Assembly (NCBI GenBank): GCA_017557345.1
Contig: JAFYZR010000155.1
Coordinates: 89,646 to 153,645, forward strand
Length of the DNA: 64,000 bases
From: Paludibacteraceae bacterium
GTDB lineage: Bacteria > Bacteroidota > Bacteroidia > Bacteroidales > Paludibacteraceae
Direction of reading: 5' to 3'
The translations under genes and the position numbers were made by a program. Numbering within the stretch: the first letter of the stretch is position 1; each line of letters starts with the position of its first letter. Under the pieces are notes generated by a model. It saw only the letters and a list, made by a program, of their open reading frames with translations, was not told the origin of the DNA and ran no database searches. This document shows positions 43,857-52,137 of the stretch, in pieces.

Positions 43857-45149
43857 CTAAATCCTAACCCGTTCGAAAGTATTTACTTTTGTGCGATCAT
43901 ACGGGCATGAAACCTTAATATAATTCTCGGTAAAACCGTACATTAGCGGTTTACTTTCCTCTTTCGACTTTCCTCTTTCGACTTTCTTGCTTTCCCAAAG
44001 TACTGTAGCCTCGTATCCCTCATGCTCGCGATAGAAAGCGGCGGTTTTGCGGGCTGAGATCTCGTGCAACTGTTTGCTGCGACGCTCACGTTCTTTCTGA
44101 GGTACTACCTCCAGGTCCATCTCTAACATCCGCGTGTTAGCGCGTTCCGAATAGGTGAATACATGAAGTTGGCTGACTGGTAAAGACTCGATGAAATCGA
44201 CATATTCCGCCCAGCACGCCGCTGTCTCGCCACGCACACCTACCATACAATCCACGCCGATGAAGGCATGCGGCATAACGGACTTGATATGCGCCACTCG
44301 CTCGGCAAACAATTCACGGGTATAACGACGCCCCATAATCTTAAGTACCGTGTTACTGCCGCTTTGTAATGGGATGTGGAAATGTGGCGCGAAATGTTTG
44401 CTATTTGCCACAAAATCAATGATTTCATCGCTCAGTAAGTTCGGTTCACAACTGCTAATCCGTATTCTATAATCAATAGGAATATCTCTCTCTAGGTGAT
44501 CCAACGCTCGTAAGAGTTCGATGAACGTCTCCCCTGTGCTTCGTCCAAAATCACCTATATTCACACCACTTAGGATTATCTCTTTTGCACCGCCACGAAG
44601 CGCTTCACGGGCTTGTGCGATCAACGTGGCAATAGATGGGTTACGACTCTTTCCGCGTGCCATCGGAATCGTGCAATAACTGCAGAAATAGTTGCAGCCA
44701 TCTTGCACTTTGAGAAAACAGCGCGTACGGTCGTCTTTGCTGTAGGCACCATGAAAATCATCCACTTCACGAATGGGAGAGGTCTGAATTTTCTTTATAT
44801 TTTCAACTTTCAACTCTAAACGTTCCACAAATTCGGGCAATCGGAATTTCTCGTCTTGCCCCAACACATAGTCCACACCCTCAATATGTGCGATTTCATC
44901 GGGTTTTAACTGCGCATAGCAGCCTGTTACGATGAGAATTGCATGGGGATTTTGACGACGGATACGGTGAATTATCTGCCGGTCTTTATGATCGGCAGTA
45001 TCCGTTACTGTGCATGTGTTGATGATGCATATATCGGCTTGTTCGCCCTGCTTGGCTCGTGTGTGACCGCGTTCCAAAAGCATCTTGCCCAAAGCACTTG
45101 ACTCCGCAAAATTCAACTTGCAACCCAATGTCGTGAAGCTTATCTTCAT
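43857..45149 (-). CDS. mtaB: MtaB-like tRNA t6A37 methylthiotransferase
   Basis: This radical SAM enzyme adds a methylthio group to threonylcarbamoyl-adenosine at tRNA position 37. The N-terminal MiaB domain reads KISFTTLGCKLNFAESSALG with INTCTVTD, then GCYAQLKPDEI. The radical SAM CxxxCxxC is DGCNYFCSYCTIPMARGKSR, and the C-terminal TRAM-like region follows. The start at 45149 is used because the promoter box (45177-45170) lies downstream of a longer in-frame start at 45212; the result is 430 aa. A 14-bp direct repeat sits in the C-terminal part (43954-43984). Confidence 0.92.
   Translation of the reverse strand: MKISFTTLGCKLNFAESSALGKMLLERGHTRAKQGEQADICIINTCTVTDTADHKDRQIIHRIRRQNPHAILIVTGCYAQLKPDEIAHIEGVDYVLGQDEKFRLPEFVERLELKVENIKKIQTSPIREVDDFHGAYSKDDRTRCFLKVQDGCNYFCSYCTIPMARGKSRNPSIATLIAQAREALRGGAKEIILSGVNIGDFGRSTGETFIELLRALDHLERDIPIDYRIRISSCEPNLLSDEIIDFVANSKHFAPHFHIPLQSGSNTVLKIMGRRYTRELFAERVAHIKSVMPHAFIGVDCMVGVRGETAACWAEYVDFIESLPVSQLHVFTYSERANTRMLEMDLEVVPQKERERRSKQLHEISARKTAAFYREHEGYEATVLWESKKVERGKSKEESKPLMYGFTENYIKVSCPYDRTKVNTFERVRI
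43954..43984. repeat. 14-bp direct repeat within mtaB
   Basis: The unit TTTCCTCTTTCGAC occurs twice in tandem with a partial third copy. Because 14 is not a multiple of 3, the two copies are read in different frames, giving a short charged stretch (ESKKVERGKSKEESK) in the C-terminal domain. It looks like replication slippage in a tolerant loop. Confidence 0.7.
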
Positions 45150-45169
45150 CTTTTTCTTGAAATCCGGGA

Positions 45170-45200
45170 CAAAGGTAATATAAATTTTTGAATTATGCAA
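45170..45200 (-). promoter_or_regulatory. Promoter of mtaB
   Basis: Minus strand: TTG 45200-45198, 20 nt, TACCTTTG 45177-45170. It is back to back with the next promoter; together the two -33 elements form a palindrome ATGCAAA-TTTT-TTTGCAT (45195-45212). Confidence 0.85.
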
Positions 45201-45206
45201 ATTTTT

Positions 45207-45237
45207 TTGCATATGTAAAATAATTGTTGTATCTTTG
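45207..45237 (+). promoter_or_regulatory. Promoter of the secreted protein gene at 45276
   Basis: Plus strand: TTG 45207-45209, 20 nt, TATCTTTG 45230-45237; ATG at 45276. Confidence 0.85.
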
Positions 45238-45275
45238 CATCGAAAATAAGTATTTACTCAAAATCTACAACGCTT

Positions 45276-45821
45276 ATGAGAAAGTTCTTTTATCTTGCAG
45301 TTGCTTTATTGTTCTGCGGTTCCCTGTTTGCTCAGATGGTGCCATTTGGCGAGTATGTATTGGACGATGGTTATCTTGAGAAAGTAGAGAGTGTGATGGG
45401 AATTAAAGACCTTGGTGCGGTGCAGGGATTACGTGCAGACCAGGTGCATTCCTATTCCGGAGAAGGAGAGTTTGAGGACGTTACCGATGGTTTCCGTATC
45501 CAGTTCTCAAGCGACCGGAAAGGGTTTGAGCACGAAACGTTCCTGGCTTATGCCAAAGCACTATGGGATAAGTCTGTAGAGGCGGCGGACGACCATGTTT
45601 TGTATGCTTCAGAAGGAGACTTCAAAGACCAGCCAGCTACGCTGGACCAATGTGCCAAGGTCATTCTGAAACGTGAACCGCGCCTACGCTATAAATGGTA
45701 TTACAAGCATAATAATGTGCTTCGTGAGGTCGAATTGTCCGAACTTAAATGTTACCAATCCGGAGATCAGCCAGAAGTCGTTTTTTGTCTTGTTAACCTT
45801 CACATGGGAAGAAAGAAATAA
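45276..45821 (+). CDS. Secreted protein of unknown function, 181 aa
   Basis: A signal peptide (MRKFFYLAVALLFCGSLFAQ) is followed by a compact domain with YVLDDGYLEKVESVMGIKDLG, FRIQFSSDRKGFEHETFLAYAK, an Arg/Lys-Tyr-Trp-Tyr stretch (LRYKWYYKHNNV) and an ending VVFCLVNLHMG. I do not recognise the family. It has its own promoter and is followed by an 11-bp array 9 bp after the stop, so it is probably transcribed alone. Confidence 0.75.
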   Translation: MRKFFYLAVALLFCGSLFAQMVPFGEYVLDDGYLEKVESVMGIKDLGAVQGLRADQVHSYSGEGEFEDVTDGFRIQFSSDRKGFEHETFLAYAKALWDKSVEAADDHVLYASEGDFKDQPATLDQCAKVILKREPRLRYKWYYKHNNVLREVELSELKCYQSGDQPEVVFCLVNLHMGRKK

Positions 45822-45830
45822 AATTCTTAA

Positions 45831-45896
45831 TCGGTATTTTATCGAGATTTCATCGGTATTAAATCGAGGTCTTATCGATATATTATCGGTAATCTG
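45831..45896. repeat. 11-bp tandem array, TCGGTATTTTA type, six copies
   Basis: Units of exactly 11 bp start at 45831, 45842, 45853, 45864, 45875 and 45886, each beginning TCG. TCGGTATTTTA and TCGAGATTTCA forms alternate. The first unit is identical to units 1 and 3 of the array at 23371. It lies at the start of the 301-bp gap before cdd (45822-46122). Confidence 0.9.
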
Positions 45897-45902
45897 AAGG
45901 AA

Positions 45903-45996
45903 AGAAAAATTGAACATTTTTGGATAGGTGTTGCATAGGTAATAACCTCGACTTAATACCGATGAGATACCGATAGGAAAAATTGAACATTTTTGC
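45903..45996 (-). repeat. Composite dispersed repeat, copy 2 (inverted)
   Basis: On the minus strand this matches copy 1 at 36813-36907 with about five differences in 95 bp. Five units of 11 bp lie at 45919-45973. The two flanks AAAAATTGAACATTTTTG (45905-45922 and 45978-45995) are direct repeats of each other. It directly follows the array at 45831-45896, so the two arrays point in opposite directions. Confidence 0.9.
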
Positions 45997-46020
45997 ACAA
46001 TTTTCCCAGTACTTAACACA

Positions 46021-46045
46021 AAAAATCGCCAAAAGGCGGTTTTTT
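46021..46045 (+). terminator. Hairpin with T-run directly in front of the cdd promoter
   Basis: CGCC-AAAA-GGCG is preceded by an A-run and followed by six T; the -33 TTG starts at 46047. It may end transcripts of the secreted protein gene. Confidence 0.75.
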
Positions 46046-46046
46046 C

Positions 46047-46077
46047 TTGCACATATCATTTTTTTTTTGTACCTTTG
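46047..46077 (+). promoter_or_regulatory. Promoter of the cdd operon
   Basis: Plus strand: TTG 46047-46049, 20 nt, TACCTTTG 46070-46077; ATG at 46123. Confidence 0.85.
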
Positions 46078-46122
46078 TCCGCTAATTTTAAATTATCGCA
46101 AATAATTTAACCAATCAATAGT

Positions 46123-46605
46123 ATGAAAGAGTACAAGTTGACAACGAAAATGCGTTCCTATCAATGGGATGAATTGTCAGACGAACAACGCGAAGTGGTG
46201 GCAATTGCCAAAGAACAAACTGCACACAGTTATTGTCCCTACAGCCAGTTCCACGTAGGCGCAGCGGCCAAATTAGCGAATGGTGTCATCATTCGTGGTT
46301 GTAACCAAGAGAATGCGGCTTATCCAAGTGGTTTGTGTGCCGAGCGCACGGCATTGTTTGCTGCAGGCGCACAATATCCTGAGCAACCGGTCACACGCCT
46401 TGCTATTGCTTGCTTCACGGATGGACATTTTACTGCCGAACCGGGCGCTCCATGCGGCGCTTGCAGGCAAGTAATGCTGGAAACAGAGCATCGCTATGGC
46501 GGCAAGATGGAAGTGCTGCTTTATGGCGAGAAGGAAATCTTTGTTTTTGAGTCAGCGGCCGACCTGCTGCCTTTGATCTTCGTCTCTGAGAACCTGAAAG
46601 GATGA
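46123..46605 (+). CDS. cdd: Cytidine deaminase
   Basis: This enzyme deaminates cytidine and deoxycytidine to uridine forms in nucleotide salvage. Zinc ligands and the catalytic Glu are in GLCAERTALFAAG and GAPCGACRQVMLE; the substrate region reads YCPYSQFHVGAAA. The length of 160 aa fits the homotetrameric type. The stop overlaps the start of the permease gene (ATGA). Confidence 0.95.
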   Translation: MKEYKLTTKMRSYQWDELSDEQREVVAIAKEQTAHSYCPYSQFHVGAAAKLANGVIIRGCNQENAAYPSGLCAERTALFAAGAQYPEQPVTRLAIACFTDGHFTAEPGAPCGACRQVMLETEHRYGGKMEVLLYGEKEIFVFESAADLLPLIFVSENLKG

Positions 46606-48119
46606 AAGTGATAAAGAAAATAGACATTTATCTGCTCCGGAATTTTCTGGGGCTCTTTGTGGCTACTTTCTTTATTGCGATATTTATCCTTTTGATGCAG
46701 TTCATGTGGATGCACGTGAACGATTTGGTGGGCAAGGGTATAGGCCTTGGTGTGCTGTCGGAGTTTTTTATTTACGCAACGGCCTCAGTTATTCCTCTCG
46801 CTTTGCCCCTGGCAATTTTGCTCAGTTCGCTCATTAGTTTTGGAAATCTGGCGGAGAAAGTGGAACTGACGGCTATGAAAGCGGCCGGCATATCGCTTTT
46901 CCGCATCCTCCGTCCTTTAGCTCTAGCGGTTGCGCTGCTTAGCGTAGGTGCATTCTTTTTCAGCAATAACGTGCTACCAAAGTCGCAGATGAAACTTTGG
47001 GCACTTATTTTCTCGCTTCGGCAGAAGAGCCCGGAGTTGCAGATCCCAGTCGGCGAATTTTACGATGAAATCAGCGGTTATCACATCTATGTGCGTGATA
47101 AAACGCGAAAAGGTGAACTGCTCAATCTGATGATTTACGATTACTCGGGCGGTTTTGAGAACGCAAAAGTGATGGTGGCTGACACGGGACGGCTGATGAC
47201 CAGTGCAGACCGGCGATTCCTCATTCTCGACCTTGTACAAGGCGAGTCGTTTGAGAATATCAACCAGAAACAACAACGTGCCACGGGAACAACCAAGAAT
47301 ATCCCATACCGTCGCGAGACCTTTACCCATAAGCGGCTTATCATCGATTTTGCTACGGATTTTAACCGATATGACGAGTCTATTCTGGAAGACCAGCATG
47401 TGAGCAAGAACGTGGCGCAACTGGTTCATTCGATTGACTCGGTGCATACGGTGGCTGTGGCTCGCAGCGCGGAGCAGAGTACCAAACTGGTCAACGAGCG
47501 CTATTTCGGCCGTGATGTGACGAGTAGTAACATCATTATACCGGAGAAACTGACAACCGATGAAAGGCACGAATATAACATTGATTCGCTTTGGGCTTCG
47601 CTTAGCATCGAGCGTCAACGACAAGTGCTTCGCAGCGCCATTGAGCGTGCGCAGAGTTATCGCGACCAGATTGAATACAACGCCATCTTGCTTGAGGATG
47701 CCGAGCGTTACATACGCAAACATGAGATCGAATTATACCGAAAGTTCACGCTAGCCTTTGCGTGTCTCATTTTCTTTTTCATCGGCGCTCCCCTTGGCAC
47801 AATAATTCGTAAGGGTGGTTTAGGTGCACCTGTGGTCATTTCGGTTATCCTTTTTATTATTTATTATATTATTGATAACACCGGTTATAAGATGGCACGC
47901 GAAGCGTTGTGGCCTTGTTGGGCAGGCATGTGGCTCAGCTCGTTTATACTTTTGCCTATCGGCATTTTCTTGACGTACAAAGCAGCCACCGACTCGCCAC
48001 TCTTTAACCCAGAGGCTTGGAAAATAGGGCTCAAGAAACTGATGGAACGCCTTAAAGAACAAGAGCAGATTATACGAAAAGCATATGAAAATAAATACAA
48101 TACAAGAAGCCCTCGATGA
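46602..48119 (+). CDS. LptF/LptG family permease
   Basis: This inner-membrane protein of the LPS export ABC transporter has 505 aa. Three N-terminal hydrophobic segments (for example [19 protein letters not shown] and [16 protein letters not shown]) are followed by a periplasmic domain (about 130-370) and three more segments at the C-terminus ([38 protein letters not shown]). RNFLGLF and the loop [15 protein letters not shown]-type motif ([15 protein letters not shown]) are typical. It overlaps ribBA by 35 nt. F and G cannot be told apart by eye. Confidence 0.9.
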   Translation: MKVIKKIDIYLLRNFLGLFVATFFIAIFILLMQFMWMHVNDLVGKGIGLGVLSEFFIYATASVIPLALPLAILLSSLISFGNLAEKVELTAMKAAGISLFRILRPLALAVALLSVGAFFFSNNVLPKSQMKLWALIFSLRQKSPELQIPVGEFYDEISGYHIYVRDKTRKGELLNLMIYDYSGGFENAKVMVADTGRLMTSADRRFLILDLVQGESFENINQKQQRATGTTKNIPYRRETFTHKRLIIDFATDFNRYDESILEDQHVSKNVAQLVHSIDSVHTVAVARSAEQSTKLVNERYFGRDVTSSNIIIPEKLTTDERHEYNIDSLWASLSIERQRQVLRSAIERAQSYRDQIEYNAILLEDAERYIRKHEIELYRKFTLAFACLIFFFIGAPLGTIIRKGGLGAPVVISVILFIIYYIIDNTGYKMAREALWPCWAGMWLSSFILLPIGIFLTYKAATDSPLFNPEAWKIGLKKLMERLKEQEQIIRKAYENKYNTRSPR

Positions 48120-49323
48120 TTTCCGGCAAGGAAAATTTGTTATTGTTGTGGACGATGAAGATCGTGAGAATGAAGGCGATTTTATCATCGCCGCGGAGAA
48201 AATAACACCGGAGAAAGTCAATTTCATGCTCCAGCACGGACGCGGAGTGCTTTGTTGCCCTATCACAGAGCAGCGTTGCGCAGAACTGGACCTTATGCAC
48301 CAGGTGACGAATAACACTTCGATGCTCGGTACACCGTTCACCGTGACGGTGGATAAACTGGAGGGATGCACAACAGGTGTCTCTGCTGCCGATAGAGCCG
48401 CTACAATTCTTGCCTTGGCGGATCCCACATCCAAACCAGAGACTTTCGGGCGACCCGGGCATATCAATCCTTTGTACGCCAAAGCGGGTGGAGTGCTGCA
48501 ACGTGCCGGACATACCGAGGCTGGCGTGGACTTAGCGCGATTGGCCGGACTGCATCCATGCGCCGCGTTAATTGAAATAATGAACCCTGATGGCACAATG
48601 GCACGTATGCCACAACTACAGGAGGTGGCGCGTGAGTTTGACCTCAAGATAATCACAATAAAAGACCTCATCGCTTATCGGCTTGAGCACGAAAAAACAC
48701 CGCAAATCATTAATCATAAATCACCAGTAGCCTTGGTGGAAAAGGGTGACACGGTTTATCTCCCGACACAAAACGGCGAGTTTATGCTGACTCCTTTCCG
48801 CGATTTGACGACCGGTTTGGAGCACGTAGTGCTGACCAAAGGCGAGTGGCAAGAAGATGAACCAATCCTTTGCCGTGTGCACTCGAGCTGCATGACAGGC
48901 GATGTGTTCGGCTCTAAAAGATGTGAATGCGGCGAGCAACTGACGAAAGCCATGCAGATGATTGAAGCAGAGGGACGTGGCATTATCGTTTACATGAACC
49001 AGGAAGGGCGCGGTATAGGACTGATGAATAAAATCCGCGCGTACAAGTTACAAGAGCAGGGCGAGGATACTGTCGAGGCAAATGTGCATTTGGGCTTTAG
49101 ACCCGACGAACGGGATTATGGAGTTGGAGCGCAGATACTTCGCGAGATGAAAGCGCGCAAATTACGTTTGATGACCAATAATCCTGTAAAACGTGTCGGA
49201 CTGGAGAGTTACGGCATTGAAATCGTTGAAAATGTGCCGATTGAGATTGTTCCAAACCCTTGGAACGAACGTTACATGCGTACAAAAAAAGAAAAAATGC
49301 ACCATAATCTGAAACTTGTATAA
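48085..49323 (+). CDS. ribBA: Bifunctional 3,4-dihydroxy-2-butanone-4-phosphate synthase / GTP cyclohydrolase II
   Basis: This protein carries both entry steps of riboflavin synthesis. Residues 1-205 are the RibB domain ([44 protein letters not shown]). Residues about 210-412 are RibA ([23 protein letters not shown] with the zinc Cys set, [44 protein letters not shown]). It starts inside the end of the permease gene. Confidence 0.96.
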   Translation: MKINTIQEALDDFRQGKFVIVVDDEDRENEGDFIIAAEKITPEKVNFMLQHGRGVLCCPITEQRCAELDLMHQVTNNTSMLGTPFTVTVDKLEGCTTGVSAADRAATILALADPTSKPETFGRPGHINPLYAKAGGVLQRAGHTEAGVDLARLAGLHPCAALIEIMNPDGTMARMPQLQEVAREFDLKIITIKDLIAYRLEHEKTPQIINHKSPVALVEKGDTVYLPTQNGEFMLTPFRDLTTGLEHVVLTKGEWQEDEPILCRVHSSCMTGDVFGSKRCECGEQLTKAMQMIEAEGRGIIVYMNQEGRGIGLMNKIRAYKLQEQGEDTVEANVHLGFRPDERDYGVGAQILREMKARKLRLMTNNPVKRVGLESYGIEIVENVPIEIVPNPWNERYMRTKKEKMHHNLKLV

Positions 49324-49329
49324 TGACTT

Positions 49330-49345
49330 TGGCACGGTATTTGAA
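49330..49345 (+). promoter_or_regulatory. Sigma-54-like promoter
   Basis: TGGCACGGTATTTGAA fits the RpoN consensus TGGCACRNNNNTTGCW at every fixed position except one (A for C at -12). It lies 7 bp after the ribBA stop and upstream of the secreted protein start at 49381, giving a leader of about 25 nt. No TAnnTTTG box is present in this gap. Confidence 0.5.
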
Positions 49346-49380
49346 TGAAGATGGGTGAAACCCTTTAAATGATTACGATT

Positions 49381-50664
49381 ATGAAAAAGTTAACTACACT
49401 TCTGATGACGTTGATGCTAATGAGCACCGCGTTATGGGCAGATGAAACAATCACCGTTTCTGCCAAAAGTTCTGACATCTCGGAAGGACTCGATCTGAAG
49501 GTTGTAGCTAAGCTGTTCGCCGAGGCTAAGAACCTGGAAGAGTTCGAAATGATGCTTAACAACCCTGACAGTGCGTTTTGTAATCTGGACCTGAATGGAG
49601 ATGGAGAGGTTGATTACCTGCGCGTTGTTGAAACAGGTGAAGGCAATAAGCGTCTTGTAGTATTACAGGCTGTGCTTGCGCAAGATATCTTCCAAGACGT
49701 TGCCTCGATATTCGTTGAGAAAGACGAGAAAAACGAGGTTTCCGTTCAAGTAATCGGCGATGAGTACATATATGGTACTAACTATATCATCGAACCTGTT
49801 TACGTTTACAGACCTCTGATCTACGATTGGTTCTGGTGCGATGCATGGTACGCTTGGCATAGTCCTTGGTATTGGGGTTATTACCCGAGCTGGTGGTACG
49901 TACACCACTGCTGGGCACATGACTGGTATTGGCATCACTGCTACGCTTATCATCACCATCATCCGTACTGCTCGTTCCGTTACGCACATGAGGTTCATCA
50001 CGGTTATCATGAGATGCATCATGGTGTAGCACGCAGAGAGTATGCAGTAGCTCATCCGGATCGTTCCTTCGAACGCCGTAACGTAGGTCGCACTAACGCA
50101 CGCGAGATCCGTCAAGTAAACTCGATGGAAAGCCGCAGAGCAGACATGAGCAGAACGCCGAATGGAGGCATGCAACGTGTTGGAGATAGCGGTCGTCCTG
50201 TAGAGGCCAATCGTACTCGTCCGGCAGAGACCCGTAGCGCAGAGACACGGAGTACAAGCGTAACGACAACGCGTCCGACTGCTACTCGCTCTACCAGCAC
50301 AACGGTTAATCAACCGCAACGTTCAACAAGCGCTACGACCACACGAACCACATCATCCAGTTCAACCGGCACACGCTCAACAAGTGCATCCAGTTCGAGT
50401 ACCACGAGGACAACCAGCTCTTCGAGCACCACACGCTCAACGAGTTCTTCAAGCTCAGCAAGCCGCTCCGGTTCTACGGTTAACCGCTCAACTAGTTCGG
50501 TAAGCACATCGAGAACCCCGAGTACGCAAAGCCGCTCAAGTTCTTATTCCGGCAGCAGTAGTTACGGAGGTAGTCGCTCGAGCAGCAGCGGAGGTTACTC
50601 CGGAGGTGGAGGTAGCCGCTCAAGCGGAGGTAGTGCATCCAGTGGCGGTGGACGCAGACGATAA
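49381..50664 (+). CDS. Secreted protein with His/Trp/Tyr-rich core and Ser/Thr/Arg-rich tail
   Basis: After a signal peptide comes a domain of about 110 residues seen in other Bacteroidetes proteins (LDLKVVAKLFAEAKNLEEF, NPDSAFCNLDLNGDGEVDYL, a possible Ca-binding Asp loop). Next is a stretch of about 70 residues very rich in Trp, His and Tyr (WYWHHCYAYHHHHPYC). The final 170 residues are almost only Ser, Thr, Arg, Gly and Ala. The function is unknown; a surface or wall protein, possibly metal-binding through the His cluster, is possible. The start at 49381 is favoured since it begins the signal peptide; an ATG at 49369 is also in frame. A hairpin terminator follows. Confidence 0.75.
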   Translation: MKKLTTLLMTLMLMSTALWADETITVSAKSSDISEGLDLKVVAKLFAEAKNLEEFEMMLNNPDSAFCNLDLNGDGEVDYLRVVETGEGNKRLVVLQAVLAQDIFQDVASIFVEKDEKNEVSVQVIGDEYIYGTNYIIEPVYVYRPLIYDWFWCDAWYAWHSPWYWGYYPSWWYVHHCWAHDWYWHHCYAYHHHHPYCSFRYAHEVHHGYHEMHHGVARREYAVAHPDRSFERRNVGRTNAREIRQVNSMESRRADMSRTPNGGMQRVGDSGRPVEANRTRPAETRSAETRSTSVTTTRPTATRSTSTTVNQPQRSTSATTTRTTSSSSTGTRSTSASSSSTTRTTSSSSTTRSTSSSSSASRSGSTVNRSTSSVSTSRTPSTQSRSSSYSGSSSYGGSRSSSSGGYSGGGGSRSSGGSASSGGGRRR

Positions 50665-50669
50665 AAAAG

Positions 50670-50694
50670 AGGAGGTCAATCGACCTCCTTTTTC
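50670..50694. terminator. Bidirectional terminator between the convergent genes
   Basis: AGGAGGTC-AATC-GACCTCCT (50670-50689) is a perfect eight-base stem with A-run before and T-run after. It separates the plus-strand secreted protein gene from aspA. Confidence 0.93.
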
Positions 50695-50720
50695 TATATG
50701 TATTCTGTGTCTTATCCTTC

Positions 50721-52112
50721 TTAGTGCGCTGCCAGCATGTTTTTCGGATCCAGCAACTCATCGAGCTTGTCTTTGCTCAGAATATTGTGCTCTAACACTA
50801 AGTCATAAACACTCTTACCGGTCTCCAGAGCTTCTTTTGCAATCTTCGTCGATGCTTTATATCCTATAACCGGATTAAGTGCCGTGACAATGCCAATGGA
50901 GTGTTTGACGGTCGCTAAATTATGCTCGCGGTTTATGGTAATGCCGTCTATACACTTTGTGCGCAAGATTTTCATAACATTGCGTAGCCACGTGATTGAT
51001 TCGAAGATACACTCTGTGATTATGGGCTCCATGACATTGAGTTGCAACTGTCCTGCCTCAGCGGCGAAAGTGACAGTAGTGTCGTTACCGATGACCTTGA
51101 AGCAAACCTGATTCGTCACCTCAGGTATAACAGGATTGACCTTACCCGGCATGATAGATGAGCCAGGAGCCATTGGCGGCAGGTTGATCTCATGTAATCC
51201 ACAACGCGGCCCACTTGCCATCAAACGAAGGTCGTTACAGGTCTTGCTTAGTTTGACAGCTAAGCGTTTTAAGGCTGCGGAATAACTAACGTACGCGCCC
51301 GTGTCCGGTGTGGCTTCTACTAAGTCACTAGCTAGCAGGAAGGGTTCACCTGTAAGTTCGCACATTTTCTTAATACATAACTCTGCATATCCAGCAACTG
51401 CGTTCAGCCCCGTACCGATGGCCGTTCCACCCATGTTAATTTCATAGAGAAGTGTCACATTGCGTTGCAGATTAGCGACTTCCTCTTCCAAGTTGTTAGC
51501 GAAGGCATGGAACTCCTGCCCGCTGGTCATGGGCACGGCGTCTTGTAATTGCGTGCGACCCATCTTGATAGAGTCATTGAACTCGTCGCCTTTACGGCGC
51601 AAAGAATTGATGAGCAATTTTAATTCATCAACCAGCCCGCGATTCATACGAATAAAGGCATAACGAAAGGCTGATGGGTAGGCGTCATTCGTGCTTTGAG
51701 CGCAGTTGACATGGTCATTGGGTGAGCAGTATTGGTACTCCCCACGCTGGTGACCCATAATCTCCAAGGCACGGTTAGCAATCACTTCGTTAGCGTTCAT
51801 GTTAACCGTTGTTCCGGCACCTCCTTGCACCATATCTGTCGGGAACTGGTCATGCATTTTGCCGTCAATAATCTCACGGCATGCCTGGGCAATAGCGGCA
51901 TAAATCTCATCGTTAATGACACCTAAATCATGGTTTGCTTCAACTGCTGCCAACTTAATGTAAGCCATCGCAATAATATACTCTGGAAAGTCCGACATTT
52001 TGAGGTTAGACACCTTGTAATTATCAATGCCTCGCTGTGTCTGTACTCCGTAATAGGCTTCAACAGGAACCTGCATCTCGCCTAATAAATCTGACTCTAT
52101 ACGATATTTCAT
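50721..52112 (-). CDS. aspA: Aspartate ammonia-lyase
   Basis: This enzyme converts aspartate to fumarate and ammonia. The superfamily signature GSSIMPGKVNPV is present, with AYYGVQTQRGIDNY, QGGAGTTVNMNANEVIANRA, SPNDHVNCAQSTNDAYPSA, MGRTQLQDAVPMT and NMGGTAIGTGLNA. The length of 463 aa fits AspA; fumarase C is less likely because of the N-terminal RIESDLLGEMQVP and the overall AspA-like signature. It is the last gene of the minus-strand run, 25 bp after ftsY. Confidence 0.92.
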   Translation of the reverse strand: MKYRIESDLLGEMQVPVEAYYGVQTQRGIDNYKVSNLKMSDFPEYIIAMAYIKLAAVEANHDLGVINDEIYAAIAQACREIIDGKMHDQFPTDMVQGGAGTTVNMNANEVIANRALEIMGHQRGEYQYCSPNDHVNCAQSTNDAYPSAFRYAFIRMNRGLVDELKLLINSLRRKGDEFNDSIKMGRTQLQDAVPMTSGQEFHAFANNLEEEVANLQRNVTLLYEINMGGTAIGTGLNAVAGYAELCIKKMCELTGEPFLLASDLVEATPDTGAYVSYSAALKRLAVKLSKTCNDLRLMASGPRCGLHEINLPPMAPGSSIMPGKVNPVIPEVTNQVCFKVIGNDTTVTFAAEAGQLQLNVMEPIITECIFESITWLRNVMKILRTKCIDGITINREHNLATVKHSIGIVTALNPVIGYKASTKIAKEALETGKSVYDLVLEHNILSKDKLDELLDPKNMLAAH

Positions 52113-52137
52113 AGAATAAAAAATTAATGTTTCAATT

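Noticed and set aside
45150-45212. N-terminal extension of MtaB
   Set aside because: It overlaps the promoter box, and the conserved MiaB-type N-terminus starts at 45149.
46974-47723. 249-codon minus-strand frame opposite the LptF/G permease
   Set aside because: Shadow frame; the plus-strand permease is intact and conserved.
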